Part shown: positions 35,766 to 43,269 of the stretch, in pieces
Numbering within the stretch: the stretch's first letter is position 1
Layout: each line of letters opens with the position of its first letter
Origin: an uncultured Prevotellaceae bacterium
GTDB taxonomy: Bacteria; Bacteroidota; Bacteroidia; Bacteroidales; Bacteroidaceae
Direction of reading: 5' to 3'
Assembly: GCA_902761905.1 (NCBI GenBank)
Contig: CACWMK010000022.1
Location: 25,191-89,190 of the forward strand
DNA: 64,000 nucleotides
Translations under genes and position numbers: made by a program
The notes under the pieces: model-generated
The model's database searches: none
Told to the model about the DNA's origin: nothing
What the model saw: the letters and a program-made list of their open reading frames with translations, nothing else

Positions 35766-36821
35766 ATGTTATACATCTGTTATTCGATAAACGACTTCTA
35801 TGCCCGCGAGGCGGGTATCTCAATGATTGGTTTCTTCGAAAACAATCCCGACTATGAACCGGAGGAGGTTTTTATCCTTGACTACGGCATCCATCCCCGC
35901 AACAAGGAGCGACTCGACGGGATTGCCAGTCGTTACGGCAGACACGTCACCTTTCTGAACGCCAAGACCGTGACCGATGCTGTGAAGCGCGAGTTCCCCG
36001 ACCTGAAGGGCTGGCGCGGCTCGATGGCGCCTAACGCCAAATGCTTTGTGGAGCAAATATTCCCCGACTATGTGGAGCGGCTGCTCTTCATCGATGCCGA
36101 TACCGTGGTGGCGGGTTCCGTAGCCGAACTGAATACCATCGACATGAGCGGGGCGGCCCTCGGCGTCGTACCCGTCAACTCTGGTGCGGAAATCATCCGA
36201 GAGGGGAGTTTAAAGCTATTAAGCGGCAACCGGATATACTTCAACAGCGGCGTGCTGCTCTACAACCTGCCCGTGTGGCGACAGGAAAACTGTCACCAGA
36301 TGATCATCGACACACTCCACAAAAAAATCGACCTGGAATGGCCCGACCAGAATCTTCTCAACAACGCCATCCCCGAACGAGTCATCAAGACGCTGCCGCA
36401 GAAGTTCAACTACTGTACACACCACTATCATCCCCGCCAGGAGCGCAGCTGGCTGCGGATAGGTCACTACTACAGCGATGAGGAGATAGATGAGGCCATC
36501 CAGCATCCCGCCATCGTTCATTATCTGAGCGGCTGGATCATGGCCCGTCCCTGGTACAAGGTCTGTCGCTCGCATTGTCAGGAGCCCTACCTGCGCTACA
36601 AGGCCCTCTCGCCGTGGAAGGACTCTCCGCTATTCACGCCCAACTACGAGTCCATTCCGGTCAAGGGCCTGATGCAAAAACTAGACCGATGGCAGGCCCT
36701 CCTGGCGTTCAACCAGCCCTCATTCACAATCGCCCACCTCGCCGCCCTGGCGTATGAGAAAATAAACAGGGTATACCATAAAATGAATAGAAAGAAAATA
36801 AATGCAAAATTAACAAAATAA
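35766..36821 (+). CDS. Family 8 glycosyltransferase 3
   Basis: 351 residues, 15 bp after copy 2. Same order of motifs: LCYSINDF variant ICYSINDFYAREAG, DxD in LFIDADTVV, FNSGVLLYNL, DQNLLNN, HYLSGWIMARPWY. A hydrophobic-basic C-terminus follows. Its last six codons lie inside the 180-bp inverted repeat, whose left copy near 22.6 kb carries the same codons without the gene. Confidence 0.82.
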   Translation: MLYICYSINDFYAREAGISMIGFFENNPDYEPEEVFILDYGIHPRNKERLDGIASRYGRHVTFLNAKTVTDAVKREFPDLKGWRGSMAPNAKCFVEQIFPDYVERLLFIDADTVVAGSVAELNTIDMSGAALGVVPVNSGAEIIREGSLKLLSGNRIYFNSGVLLYNLPVWRQENCHQMIIDTLHKKIDLEWPDQNLLNNAIPERVIKTLPQKFNYCTHHYHPRQERSWLRIGHYYSDEEIDEAIQHPAIVHYLSGWIMARPWYKVCRSHCQEPYLRYKALSPWKDSPLFTPNYESIPVKGLMQKLDRWQALLAFNQPSFTIAHLAALAYEKINRVYHKMNRKKINAKLTK

Positions 36822-36982
36822 AGAAAATTCCAAAAATGAAACATATTTTTCCGCTAGTGAGACATTAGTTTGGATAATTGTTTGTAACTTTGCAACCGAA
36901 TTCAATTATTAATCAACAAAATATTAAAAATTATGGCAACACTTACAAATGAACAGATTGAGGCCAAGAAGCAGCAACTGAA
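36803..36982 (+). repeat. 180-bp inverted repeat, right copy
   Basis: Matches the complement of 22426-22605 at 176 of 180 positions. It starts in the last codons of glycosyltransferase 3 and ends in codon 17 of peptide E. Because this copy is embedded in intact genes on both sides, it is more likely the source and the left copy the transplant. Confidence 0.9.
36837..36892 (+). promoter_or_regulatory. Regulon promoter 8, in front of peptide E
   Basis: TGAAACAT at 36837 and TGAGACAT at 36858 (21 bp apart), TAACTTTG at 36885-36892 (27 bp from the second site). Confidence 0.68.
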
Positions 36983-37115
36983 GCAGTTGGCTGTAGAGGC
37001 AGAGAAGTTGAAGAACGAATTAATTGAGGCTGGAGCTTGGCCCCTCGACGAGGATGACCTCGACAAAGTGGATGGTGGATTTCCTCGAACAAGTCCAGTA
37101 TTACCCCCCCTGTAA
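36933..37115 (+). CDS. Double-glycine leader peptide E, 60 residues
   Basis: Leader MATLTNEQIEAKKQQLKQLA... ending DDLDKVDGG, then the 11-residue core FPRTSPVLPPL, Pro-rich with one Ser and one Thr. It follows glycosyltransferase 3 by 111 bp with its own regulon promoter and is closed by a clear terminator. The GG is preceded by Asp (VDGG) instead of Ala as in the other copies. Confidence 0.75.
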   Translation: MATLTNEQIEAKKQQLKQLAVEAEKLKNELIEAGAWPLDEDDLDKVDGGFPRTSPVLPPL

Positions 37116-37131
37116 AACTTGTATAATATAA

Positions 37132-37165
37132 AGAGAGGGTGTTGGTAATAACGCCCTCTCTTTTT
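37132..37165 (+). terminator. Terminator of peptide E
   Basis: Stem AGAGAGGG / CCCTCTCT with inner GTT / AAC pairing, then TTTTT. Confidence 0.88.
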
Positions 37166-37213
37166 ATTATAATGTAACAAGCAAAGGGAACTCGCGATGA
37201 GTCCCCAATATAA

Positions 37214-37819
37214 CTATTCTGCAACTTCCTGATAGGTATAGAAGCTAAAGAATGTAGGCTCATCCTGATTGGCATTACCAGCATCCTTCAGATATTTGCC
37301 TGTACCAATATTCTTAATAGCAAAGCCCTGGCCTGCCACATACTCAATGTTCCATACGGCACCATTTTGGATATCCTGACCATACTGGTCTCCACCCAGT
37401 CCAAGGATAAAGCTGCACCAACCTGTCTCCAGAGCCTGTGCATTAAGATAACCAGGACTACCCCAAATAGAATACTCTTCACCTGCAGGAGTGATAGCAC
37501 GCAACAGATAGTTGTCATTAAATGCCTCTGCTTTGAAAGCAATGTTAGCATTTGTCTTCTTCAAGGCTTCAGCAATGTCACCAAAGGCCAGGTTCTGGTT
37601 GTCTGGTCCATAGAATGCCTTCAGTTCTGCTACATTAACGATTACAAATGGTGTAGAACCAATCTCATTCAGATCTGTTACCTCCTGAACAAGCTCAAAG
37701 TCACCCTTTGGGAAAGATGGCTCATCAACAACGATTGGGTTGTCAAGTTTAGCACATGACGCCATTCCAAATACTGCCACAGCTACAGCGGCGAGCGAAA
37801 AAAACTTTTTCATTTTCAT
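37214..37819 (-). CDS. Lipoprotein of unknown function, 201 residues
   Basis: Signal peptide with lipobox MASC (Cys22). The signal differs from the MTLAAVLCC cassette of the lipoproteins at 15-24 kb. The C-terminal 60 residues (GAVWNIEYVAGQGFAIKNIGTGKYL) resemble one ricin-type beta-trefoil or similar carbohydrate-binding unit, but only one copy is seen, so this is weak. A -7 box (TATCTTTG, minus strand) lies near 37890; no 21-bp direct repeat is found there, so it is probably outside the regulon. Confidence 0.68.
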   Translation of the reverse strand: MKMKKFFSLAAVAVAVFGMASCAKLDNPIVVDEPSFPKGDFELVQEVTDLNEIGSTPFVIVNVAELKAFYGPDNQNLAFGDIAEALKKTNANIAFKAEAFNDNYLLRAITPAGEEYSIWGSPGYLNAQALETGWCSFILGLGGDQYGQDIQNGAVWNIEYVAGQGFAIKNIGTGKYLKDAGNANQDEPTFFSFYTYQEVAE

Positions 37820-37988
37820 AATTTTAAAATTTTGTTAGTTACTGATATTAATAATAAAATATATTTGGCATTTAGATTAAATTCCGTGTGCAAAGATATT
37901 ACTATTTATCGAGATGGGCTTTTTTATTTGTTACATTTTGTTTATAAAAACAATCTTATATATAAAATACGGCTCTTTTTCCTACTTT

Positions 37989-39887
37989 TCACCTTAATAT
38001 ATTAAGTACAAACCGGCAACCGTCGTGATAAGTGGGGTCGAAGATGATATCACCGCCAAGGTTTTGAGCATGGCGCTTGGCTAGGGGTAGACCTAGGCCC
38101 AGACCCTCAGAAAGGTCGTCGACTTTGGTGAAGAACTTGAACAGCTGCTCGCTGTCGGCCTCGGAGATTCCCCTGCCTGTGTCTTCTACTATAAAGTTGA
38201 CAGCATCATCGGTAAGCGAGATGCGTAACACCACATGCTGGCCATCGGAATACTTGGCAGAGTTGTAGAGCAACTCGCGAAGTGTACGCATAAGATACAG
38301 GCGATTGGTCTCAATGCAGAAATCGTCGGCCAACTGGGTTTCCATGTTAATATTTACATCAGGATAGTGAAACTTAACGAAGCTTACAGCCTCGCGAGCC
38401 ACTTCGTTGCACGACACACGATCGTTCTTATGACTCTCTAACTCTTGAAAGAGTCCTGTGTCGGAACTGTCGAACAGCATCTGAACCATACGGGCCAGCT
38501 GCTTGGCGTTGTGGCTCATCGTATCGGTGATACTCTTCTTTTCCTCGTCAGACAGACTGCCACTGCCAGCATCGCCAATCACCTGAGTAAAGCCCATAAT
38601 GATATTGAGCGGAGTACGTATCTGATGGGTAACGTTCTGGATAAAGGCCGTTTTCTGTCTGTCGGCCTCCTGAACCATCTGGGTGGCATGCAGCAGTTCC
38701 TCGTTTTTACGCTGAGTCTGCTCACTGATATAGCGAACACTGCCCATGTGGAAGTTGAGCGATTCGAGCATAGAAGCAAAGCTGTTCTGCAGTCGGCCGA
38801 TAACATCGGTTCGTGTGGTGCGAGGGATATATACCTCCATATTGCCCGAGGCTACAATCTGTGTTTTATCGAGCAACTGATATAGCGGGCTGATGGTATG
38901 GCCCAAAGCCCTGTAACACAACAGAATGATGACCAACAGGCCTATGAGAAGTAGCGACACAACGATATATGTGAGTTTGTGGTAGCCAGCCATCACATCG
39001 CTATCAGGGCAGACAATGCCCAGACTCCACGATGTGCCAGGCACTGGCTGATAGCACACGATACAGTCGGCACCGTCTACCTTTACCATCATACTGCCAC
39101 GCTTGCCACTGGTCATCTCGTGGCCCAGAACTATCAAGTCGGCCTGTTTGCGGGTGTCGGCACCAGTAAAGATGGTCTGCTTGAAAAGGCGTGTAGAGTC
39201 AGGATGCACAAAGTAGCGGCCCTCCTCGTCTATCATCATGAAATAAGAGTGAGGATAAGGTTTCATCTTTGACATCGACCTCGAGAGGCGCAACAGCGAG
39301 AGATCGGTAGAGATAATACCAACAAAGGAACTGTCGGCTCTGTATAGCGGTCGGCCATACGAAGCCACCATACCGTCGAGAGTAAGTTCGAGCGAGTCAG
39401 CCTCATCATAGTAAGCCACCCAACAAGGGCCATGGAGGTCGCGTGGGGTTTTATACCATATCTTATTAATATAGTCGTAAGGCTCTTCGATAACGGTAGT
39501 GATAGAGTCTGGTTCTCTTACGGTATAAGCCGAGAAATAGCGGCCATACTTGGGGAACACATCAGGCTCGGCACTAATAGAGCAACCATCGATGTGAGGA
39601 TTAAGACTAACTATATGATTAGTGAAGTGCAATATCGAATCGGGGGTAAACGACTGCTCCACCTGCCAAAGGTTGACATTGGTGGCTGTTTCGATGGTGA
39701 TGAGGTTACGACGCAGTTGCTGCATGGTGGCACCAAGCACACTGCTGGCGTGGCCGATAGCCTCGTTGCGTATCATCTTGCGCGACTGAGTGAACAATAC
39801 GCCTAGCGACACAACAAAGATAGGCACAGCTAACAGAAATAGTGCAACGCTGAGTTTCTTTGAGAACGATCGTCGGATATTAATCAT
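37989..39887 (-). CDS. Sensor histidine kinase with periplasmic Cache-like domain
   Basis: 632 residues: membrane helix at about 12-33, periplasmic double-Cache-like sensor to about 305, second helix about 306-326, HAMP domain, coiled coil, phosphoacceptor His421 in NVTHQIRTPLN, and HATPase with N-box LRELLYNSAKY, G1 VEDTGRGIS and G2 GLGLGLPLAKR. No receiver domain and no response regulator gene nearby. The start ATG overlaps the stop of the upstream gene (ATGATTAA), so translation is coupled. Last gene of the ptb-buk operon. Confidence 0.9.
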   Translation of the reverse strand: MINIRRSFSKKLSVALFLLAVPIFVVSLGVLFTQSRKMIRNEAIGHASSVLGATMQQLRRNLITIETATNVNLWQVEQSFTPDSILHFTNHIVSLNPHIDGCSISAEPDVFPKYGRYFSAYTVREPDSITTVIEEPYDYINKIWYKTPRDLHGPCWVAYYDEADSLELTLDGMVASYGRPLYRADSSFVGIISTDLSLLRLSRSMSKMKPYPHSYFMMIDEEGRYFVHPDSTRLFKQTIFTGADTRKQADLIVLGHEMTSGKRGSMMVKVDGADCIVCYQPVPGTSWSLGIVCPDSDVMAGYHKLTYIVVSLLLIGLLVIILLCYRALGHTISPLYQLLDKTQIVASGNMEVYIPRTTRTDVIGRLQNSFASMLESLNFHMGSVRYISEQTQRKNEELLHATQMVQEADRQKTAFIQNVTHQIRTPLNIIMGFTQVIGDAGSGSLSDEEKKSITDTMSHNAKQLARMVQMLFDSSDTGLFQELESHKNDRVSCNEVAREAVSFVKFHYPDVNINMETQLADDFCIETNRLYLMRTLRELLYNSAKYSDGQHVVLRISLTDDAVNFIVEDTGRGISEADSEQLFKFFTKVDDLSEGLGLGLPLAKRHAQNLGGDIIFDPTYHDGCRFVLNILR

Positions 39888-41232
39888 CGGCGGCCTCCTT
39901 TCTCATTTCATCGTCCGACATCGAAATCAGATTCTTAAGCAGTTCGGTAATGGCCTTACCGTTTTGCTGTATGTCGGCAACCACCTTAGTGGGATTGCAC
40001 TCCGACTTGCTGCACAACAGGTCGACATCCTTCTCGATAGCCTCAGCAGGGGCCATCATCTGGTTGGTCATATTGTGCAGGAATGATGTCTTCATGCGGT
40101 CAGCCTTCTTGGCCTGATCATAAGCCACACGCAATACTTCGCCTCGCTCGCTCAAGGTATTCTTAAGTGCTTCAAGTTCGCCAATATGACTAGCCAACGA
40201 CTTCTGCATAAGTTGGAAATTGTCCTGTAGTCGACCTATCTCATCGATATGACGGCTATCGGGGATAGTCTCGTTGAAGTTGCCTTCGGCTATATACTGT
40301 GCCTTTTCTGTAAGCATCAGCAGAGGTTTAATTCGGCTACGGATGATGGTATAGCTGAGCAAATACATCAGTAGCAGACCAACTATGGTAATGGCTAGTA
40401 CGTAGTAGATCAGCCTGTTGTAATCGCCAAAAATATCATTGGCTGGATATATTATGCCTGCACTCCAACCTAGCTTGGCAGCAACACGACCACGAATGTC
40501 ACCACGCGTAAACGGTTTATAGAACACGTAGAAGTCTTCGCCATACAGATTGAATGGCATATAGCCCGTCTGGCCAGAAACCATAGCCTTGACAGCCTCA
40601 CCTATCGATGAATCGCCGCTGTTTTCGGAAATCTCGATGGCTGACTGATTCATAAGATTATCGGCATCGGGGTGTACGATAAACTCGCCAAGACTGTCGA
40701 GCAATATGCACGAAGAATTCTGCGACGGCTTAGCTTCGGCCACAATACGTGAGAGCAACCCCAGCGACACGTCTACACTGATTTCACCCATAGGCTTGCC
40801 GTCACGATCAACAAATGGCAGACAGAAACATATAAGAGGTTCTTTACCAACCTTGGCCGGCTTAATAAACCATTGCTGCTCTGTAAAGTCACACTTGCCG
40901 TAAGTTATATTGCAATCTGTAATATAAGGGCTACTCTCAACCAACTTGCGGCTATAGATGCGAGTAGCTTGGGAATCAGCTAGATGTGGCAACATGCTGA
41001 AGTAGACATTACCCGTGGCCTGTTCTACGCTCAGCAGGATATTATCAATATTCTGTATAGTACCATCAAGCGTCTGCATGGCCTCCTGCAGAGCCTCATC
41101 CTTTACGTTTTTCCTGGAATAAAGCAACATAACTATCATCGAAGCTATGAGCAAAACAGCCATAGCCGAAACTGCCATAAGACTTATCTTTATTGACAGT
41201 CTGCTTCTGATTAATCTAGTTAGTTGCTTCAT
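39880..41232 (-). CDS. Cache-HAMP sensor without kinase domain (pseudo-histidine kinase)
   Basis: 450 residues from the ATG at 41232 (MKQLTRLIRSRL); the frame upstream overlaps buk and is ignored. Layout matches the next gene up to the phosphoacceptor helix: helix about 17-37, Cache-like periplasmic domain, second helix about 277-300, HAMP. The expected motif N-x-T-H-Q is N-M-T-N-Q here, with Asn390 at the His position, and the protein ends about 60 residues later with no ATPase domain. It therefore cannot autophosphorylate and may work as a partner or decoy subunit of the kinase with which it is translationally coupled. Confidence 0.82.
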   Translation of the reverse strand: MKQLTRLIRSRLSIKISLMAVSAMAVLLIASMIVMLLYSRKNVKDEALQEAMQTLDGTIQNIDNILLSVEQATGNVYFSMLPHLADSQATRIYSRKLVESSPYITDCNITYGKCDFTEQQWFIKPAKVGKEPLICFCLPFVDRDGKPMGEISVDVSLGLLSRIVAEAKPSQNSSCILLDSLGEFIVHPDADNLMNQSAIEISENSGDSSIGEAVKAMVSGQTGYMPFNLYGEDFYVFYKPFTRGDIRGRVAAKLGWSAGIIYPANDIFGDYNRLIYYVLAITIVGLLLMYLLSYTIIRSRIKPLLMLTEKAQYIAEGNFNETIPDSRHIDEIGRLQDNFQLMQKSLASHIGELEALKNTLSERGEVLRVAYDQAKKADRMKTSFLHNMTNQMMAPAEAIEKDVDLLCSKSECNPTKVVADIQQNGKAITELLKNLISMSDDEMRKEAADD

Positions 41233-41242
41233 ATCATCGTAA

Positions 41243-42313
41243 TTACTTATATTCTTTTGCCTTTCGCTTGCCACGAAGAACGGCCAGCGCATTTAGAGCC
41301 AGGGCTTCCATCTCGTCTTCGCCAGGGAAACAGCGGATGGGAGCCAGAAAACCTACACGCTGGCGAATGCGACTCACTATATATTCGCTACGAGCCAAGC
41401 CGCCAGTAAGCAGGATGGCATCGATCTGTCCACAGAGCACAGCCGACTCAGAGGCAATGCTCTTAGCCACATGATATATCATTGCATCGAGAATGAGTTT
41501 GGCGTGCTGGTCGCCATAGTCCTCAATACGTCGCAGCACCTCGCGCACATCGTTGGTACCCAAATGGGCATTCAGTCCGGCCTTGCCGGCAATTCGCTTA
41601 AGCAGTTGCTTCTCGTTATACTTACCACTAAAACACAGGCGGATAAGGTCGGAAGCAGGCAAAGAGCCTGCACGCTCTGGTGAGAATGGTCCTTCACCAT
41701 CGAGTGCATTGTTGGCATCGACGGCACGTCCCTTCTCGTGAGCAGCTATAGATATACCACCCCCCATGTGACAGATTATCAGATTAAGATCCTCGTACTC
41801 CTTGCCTATCTCAGACGCATAGCGACGGGCTATGGCTCGCTGATTAAGCGCGTGCCAGATGCATATTCGATTCATCAGAGGAGAACCAGAGATGCGAGCG
41901 TAATCGTTCAATTCGTCGACCACTCCTGGGTCGGCAATAAACGAACGACAATGAGGTATAGTGGCTGCAATCTCGTGAGCTATCAAGCAACCAAGATTGC
42001 AAGCATGATTATGTAGGGCTATACCACTATGGGTATCCTTAATCATCAGGTCATTAATCTCGTATACACCACCTTCGAGAGGTTTCACCAGTCCACCTCG
42101 GCCGATAACGGCATCGAACTCTACAGGAATATCGGCCTGACGCAACTCGTCAAGCACCAACTGCCGACGGAAGTCCTGCTGCTCAATAACATCGTCGAAG
42201 TGCGTAAGTTCGTCGGCACTATGGACTATGGTGCGAACCAGTATAGGCGATTCGTCCTCAAAGACGGCTATCTTTGTGGAAGTAGAACCTGGATTGATCA
42301 CAAGGATTCTCAT
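41243..42313 (-). CDS. buk: Butyrate kinase (branched-chain carboxylate kinase)
   Basis: Converts acyl phosphate plus ADP to acid plus ATP. 356 residues of the acetate/butyrate kinase fold: phosphate-1 NPGSTSTKIAVFE at the N-terminus, GRGGLVKPLEGGVYEIN near 70-85, HMGGGISIAAH near 185 and ILLTGGLARS near 303. Buk rather than AckA from the GRGGL and length. With ptb it forms the acyl-CoA to acid route; in Prevotella this might serve branched-chain acids from amino acids rather than butyrate. 10 bp before the pseudo-kinase gene. Confidence 0.93.
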   Translation of the reverse strand: MRILVINPGSTSTKIAVFEDESPILVRTIVHSADELTHFDDVIEQQDFRRQLVLDELRQADIPVEFDAVIGRGGLVKPLEGGVYEINDLMIKDTHSGIALHNHACNLGCLIAHEIAATIPHCRSFIADPGVVDELNDYARISGSPLMNRICIWHALNQRAIARRYASEIGKEYEDLNLIICHMGGGISIAAHEKGRAVDANNALDGEGPFSPERAGSLPASDLIRLCFSGKYNEKQLLKRIAGKAGLNAHLGTNDVREVLRRIEDYGDQHAKLILDAMIYHVAKSIASESAVLCGQIDAILLTGGLARSEYIVSRIRQRVGFLAPIRCFPGEDEMEALALNALAVLRGKRKAKEYK

Positions 42314-42343
42314 AATTCAGAATTGAGAATTTAGAATTAAGAG
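42314..42343. repeat. Dispersed AT-rich repeat between buk and ptb
   Basis: Contains GAATTTAGAATTAAGAG, also at 47160 and, less exact, at 10950. It fills the whole gap between the two genes. Confidence 0.5.
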
Positions 42344-43180
42344 TTAGATGGCGGCTAGAGCCAAACTGTAGTATTTAGAATCGGGGCTGTCGGCTCTCGA
42401 TGGGAGCACACAACAGCATTGAGTGCCCTGAAGCACACCTGCAGTCTTGGCATAACCAAACAGCGTGATGGTCTTATAGAACACATTACCAGCTACAATA
42501 TCTGGGAAGATAAGCGCATCAGCCTGACCGTCGATAACACTATGTATACCTTTCTCACGCAGACTCACACTATCGAGCGATGTCTTAAGGTCGAGAGGGC
42601 CATCGATGATGCATCGACCGAACTTTCCTGTCTGAGCCTCAGCGATAATCTCAAGATAATCCACTGTATAAGGGAATGTCTTAGCACTTACTTTCTCGGC
42701 ACAGTGAATGAGTGAAATGCGTGGTTCCTCGATACCGAGGGCATGACACACATAATTCATATAATGTATCTGTTGGCGGCGCTGAGCCTCAGTAGGAACA
42801 GGTATAACAGCAGCATCGGTAAAGAATAACAGCTTCTCATACTTAGGAATCTCGGCCATTGCAACATGGGTGAGCACATGACCAGGGCGCAGTATGCCAT
42901 TCTCTTTATCTAGTATTGCCTTGAGCAGCACATCGGTATTTACCAAACCCTTCATAAGAATGTCGGCCTCACCACTCTTGCATAGTGCAACAGCACGACG
43001 CGCACATTCCTCCTTATCGTCGCCATCAACATATATCGGCTCGATAAATCCCATCTCTTTACCCTTTTCTACGGCATATCTGGTTGAAGCATCGTTGGCA
43101 CAAACCACTGCTACTCGCTTCTTGTCTCCACGCTGCTGGAGAAAGACAATCATATCGTTTAATGTTCTAATAGACTGCAT
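42344..43180 (-). CDS. ptb: Phosphate butyryltransferase
   Basis: Transfers an acyl group from CoA to phosphate, feeding buk. 278 residues from ATG 43180 (MQSIRTLNDMIVFLQQRG); the frame runs on upstream over the promoter and is not used. Family marks are VVCANDASTRYAVEKG, ADILMKGLVNTDVLLKAIL and the C-terminal GVLQGTQCCCVLPSRADS in place of the more usual PVVLTSRADS. The repeat at 42314 separates it from buk. Confidence 0.9.
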   Translation of the reverse strand: MQSIRTLNDMIVFLQQRGDKKRVAVVCANDASTRYAVEKGKEMGFIEPIYVDGDDKEECARRAVALCKSGEADILMKGLVNTDVLLKAILDKENGILRPGHVLTHVAMAEIPKYEKLLFFTDAAVIPVPTEAQRRQQIHYMNYVCHALGIEEPRISLIHCAEKVSAKTFPYTVDYLEIIAEAQTGKFGRCIIDGPLDLKTSLDSVSLREKGIHSVIDGQADALIFPDIVAGNVFYKTITLFGYAKTAGVLQGTQCCCVLPSRADSPDSKYYSLALAAI

Positions 43181-43210
43181 AGGTTTATTAATTTTATCGG
43201 TTTTATGGCG

Positions 43211-43242
43211 CAAATATACAAACTTTTTCGTATCTTTGCAAA
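43211..43242. promoter_or_regulatory. Overlapping divergent promoters of ptb and the GH95 gene
   Basis: For ptb (minus strand): TTTG at 43242-43239, 20 bp spacer, TATATTTG at 43218-43211, a good match to the Bacteroidota consensus. For the GH95 gene (plus strand): TATCTTTG at 43231-43238, 31 bp before the ATG. The -33 element of ptb lies next to the -7 box of the other promoter, so the two may exclude each other. Confidence 0.65.
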
Positions 43243-43269
43243 CAGAATACAATAAAAACGAAAAAAAAT

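Noticed and set aside
13806-37819. Insertion sequence or integron behind the rearrangements
   Set aside because: No transposase, integrase or recombinase gene and no terminal repeats of an IS were seen; the repeats are pieces of the local genes.
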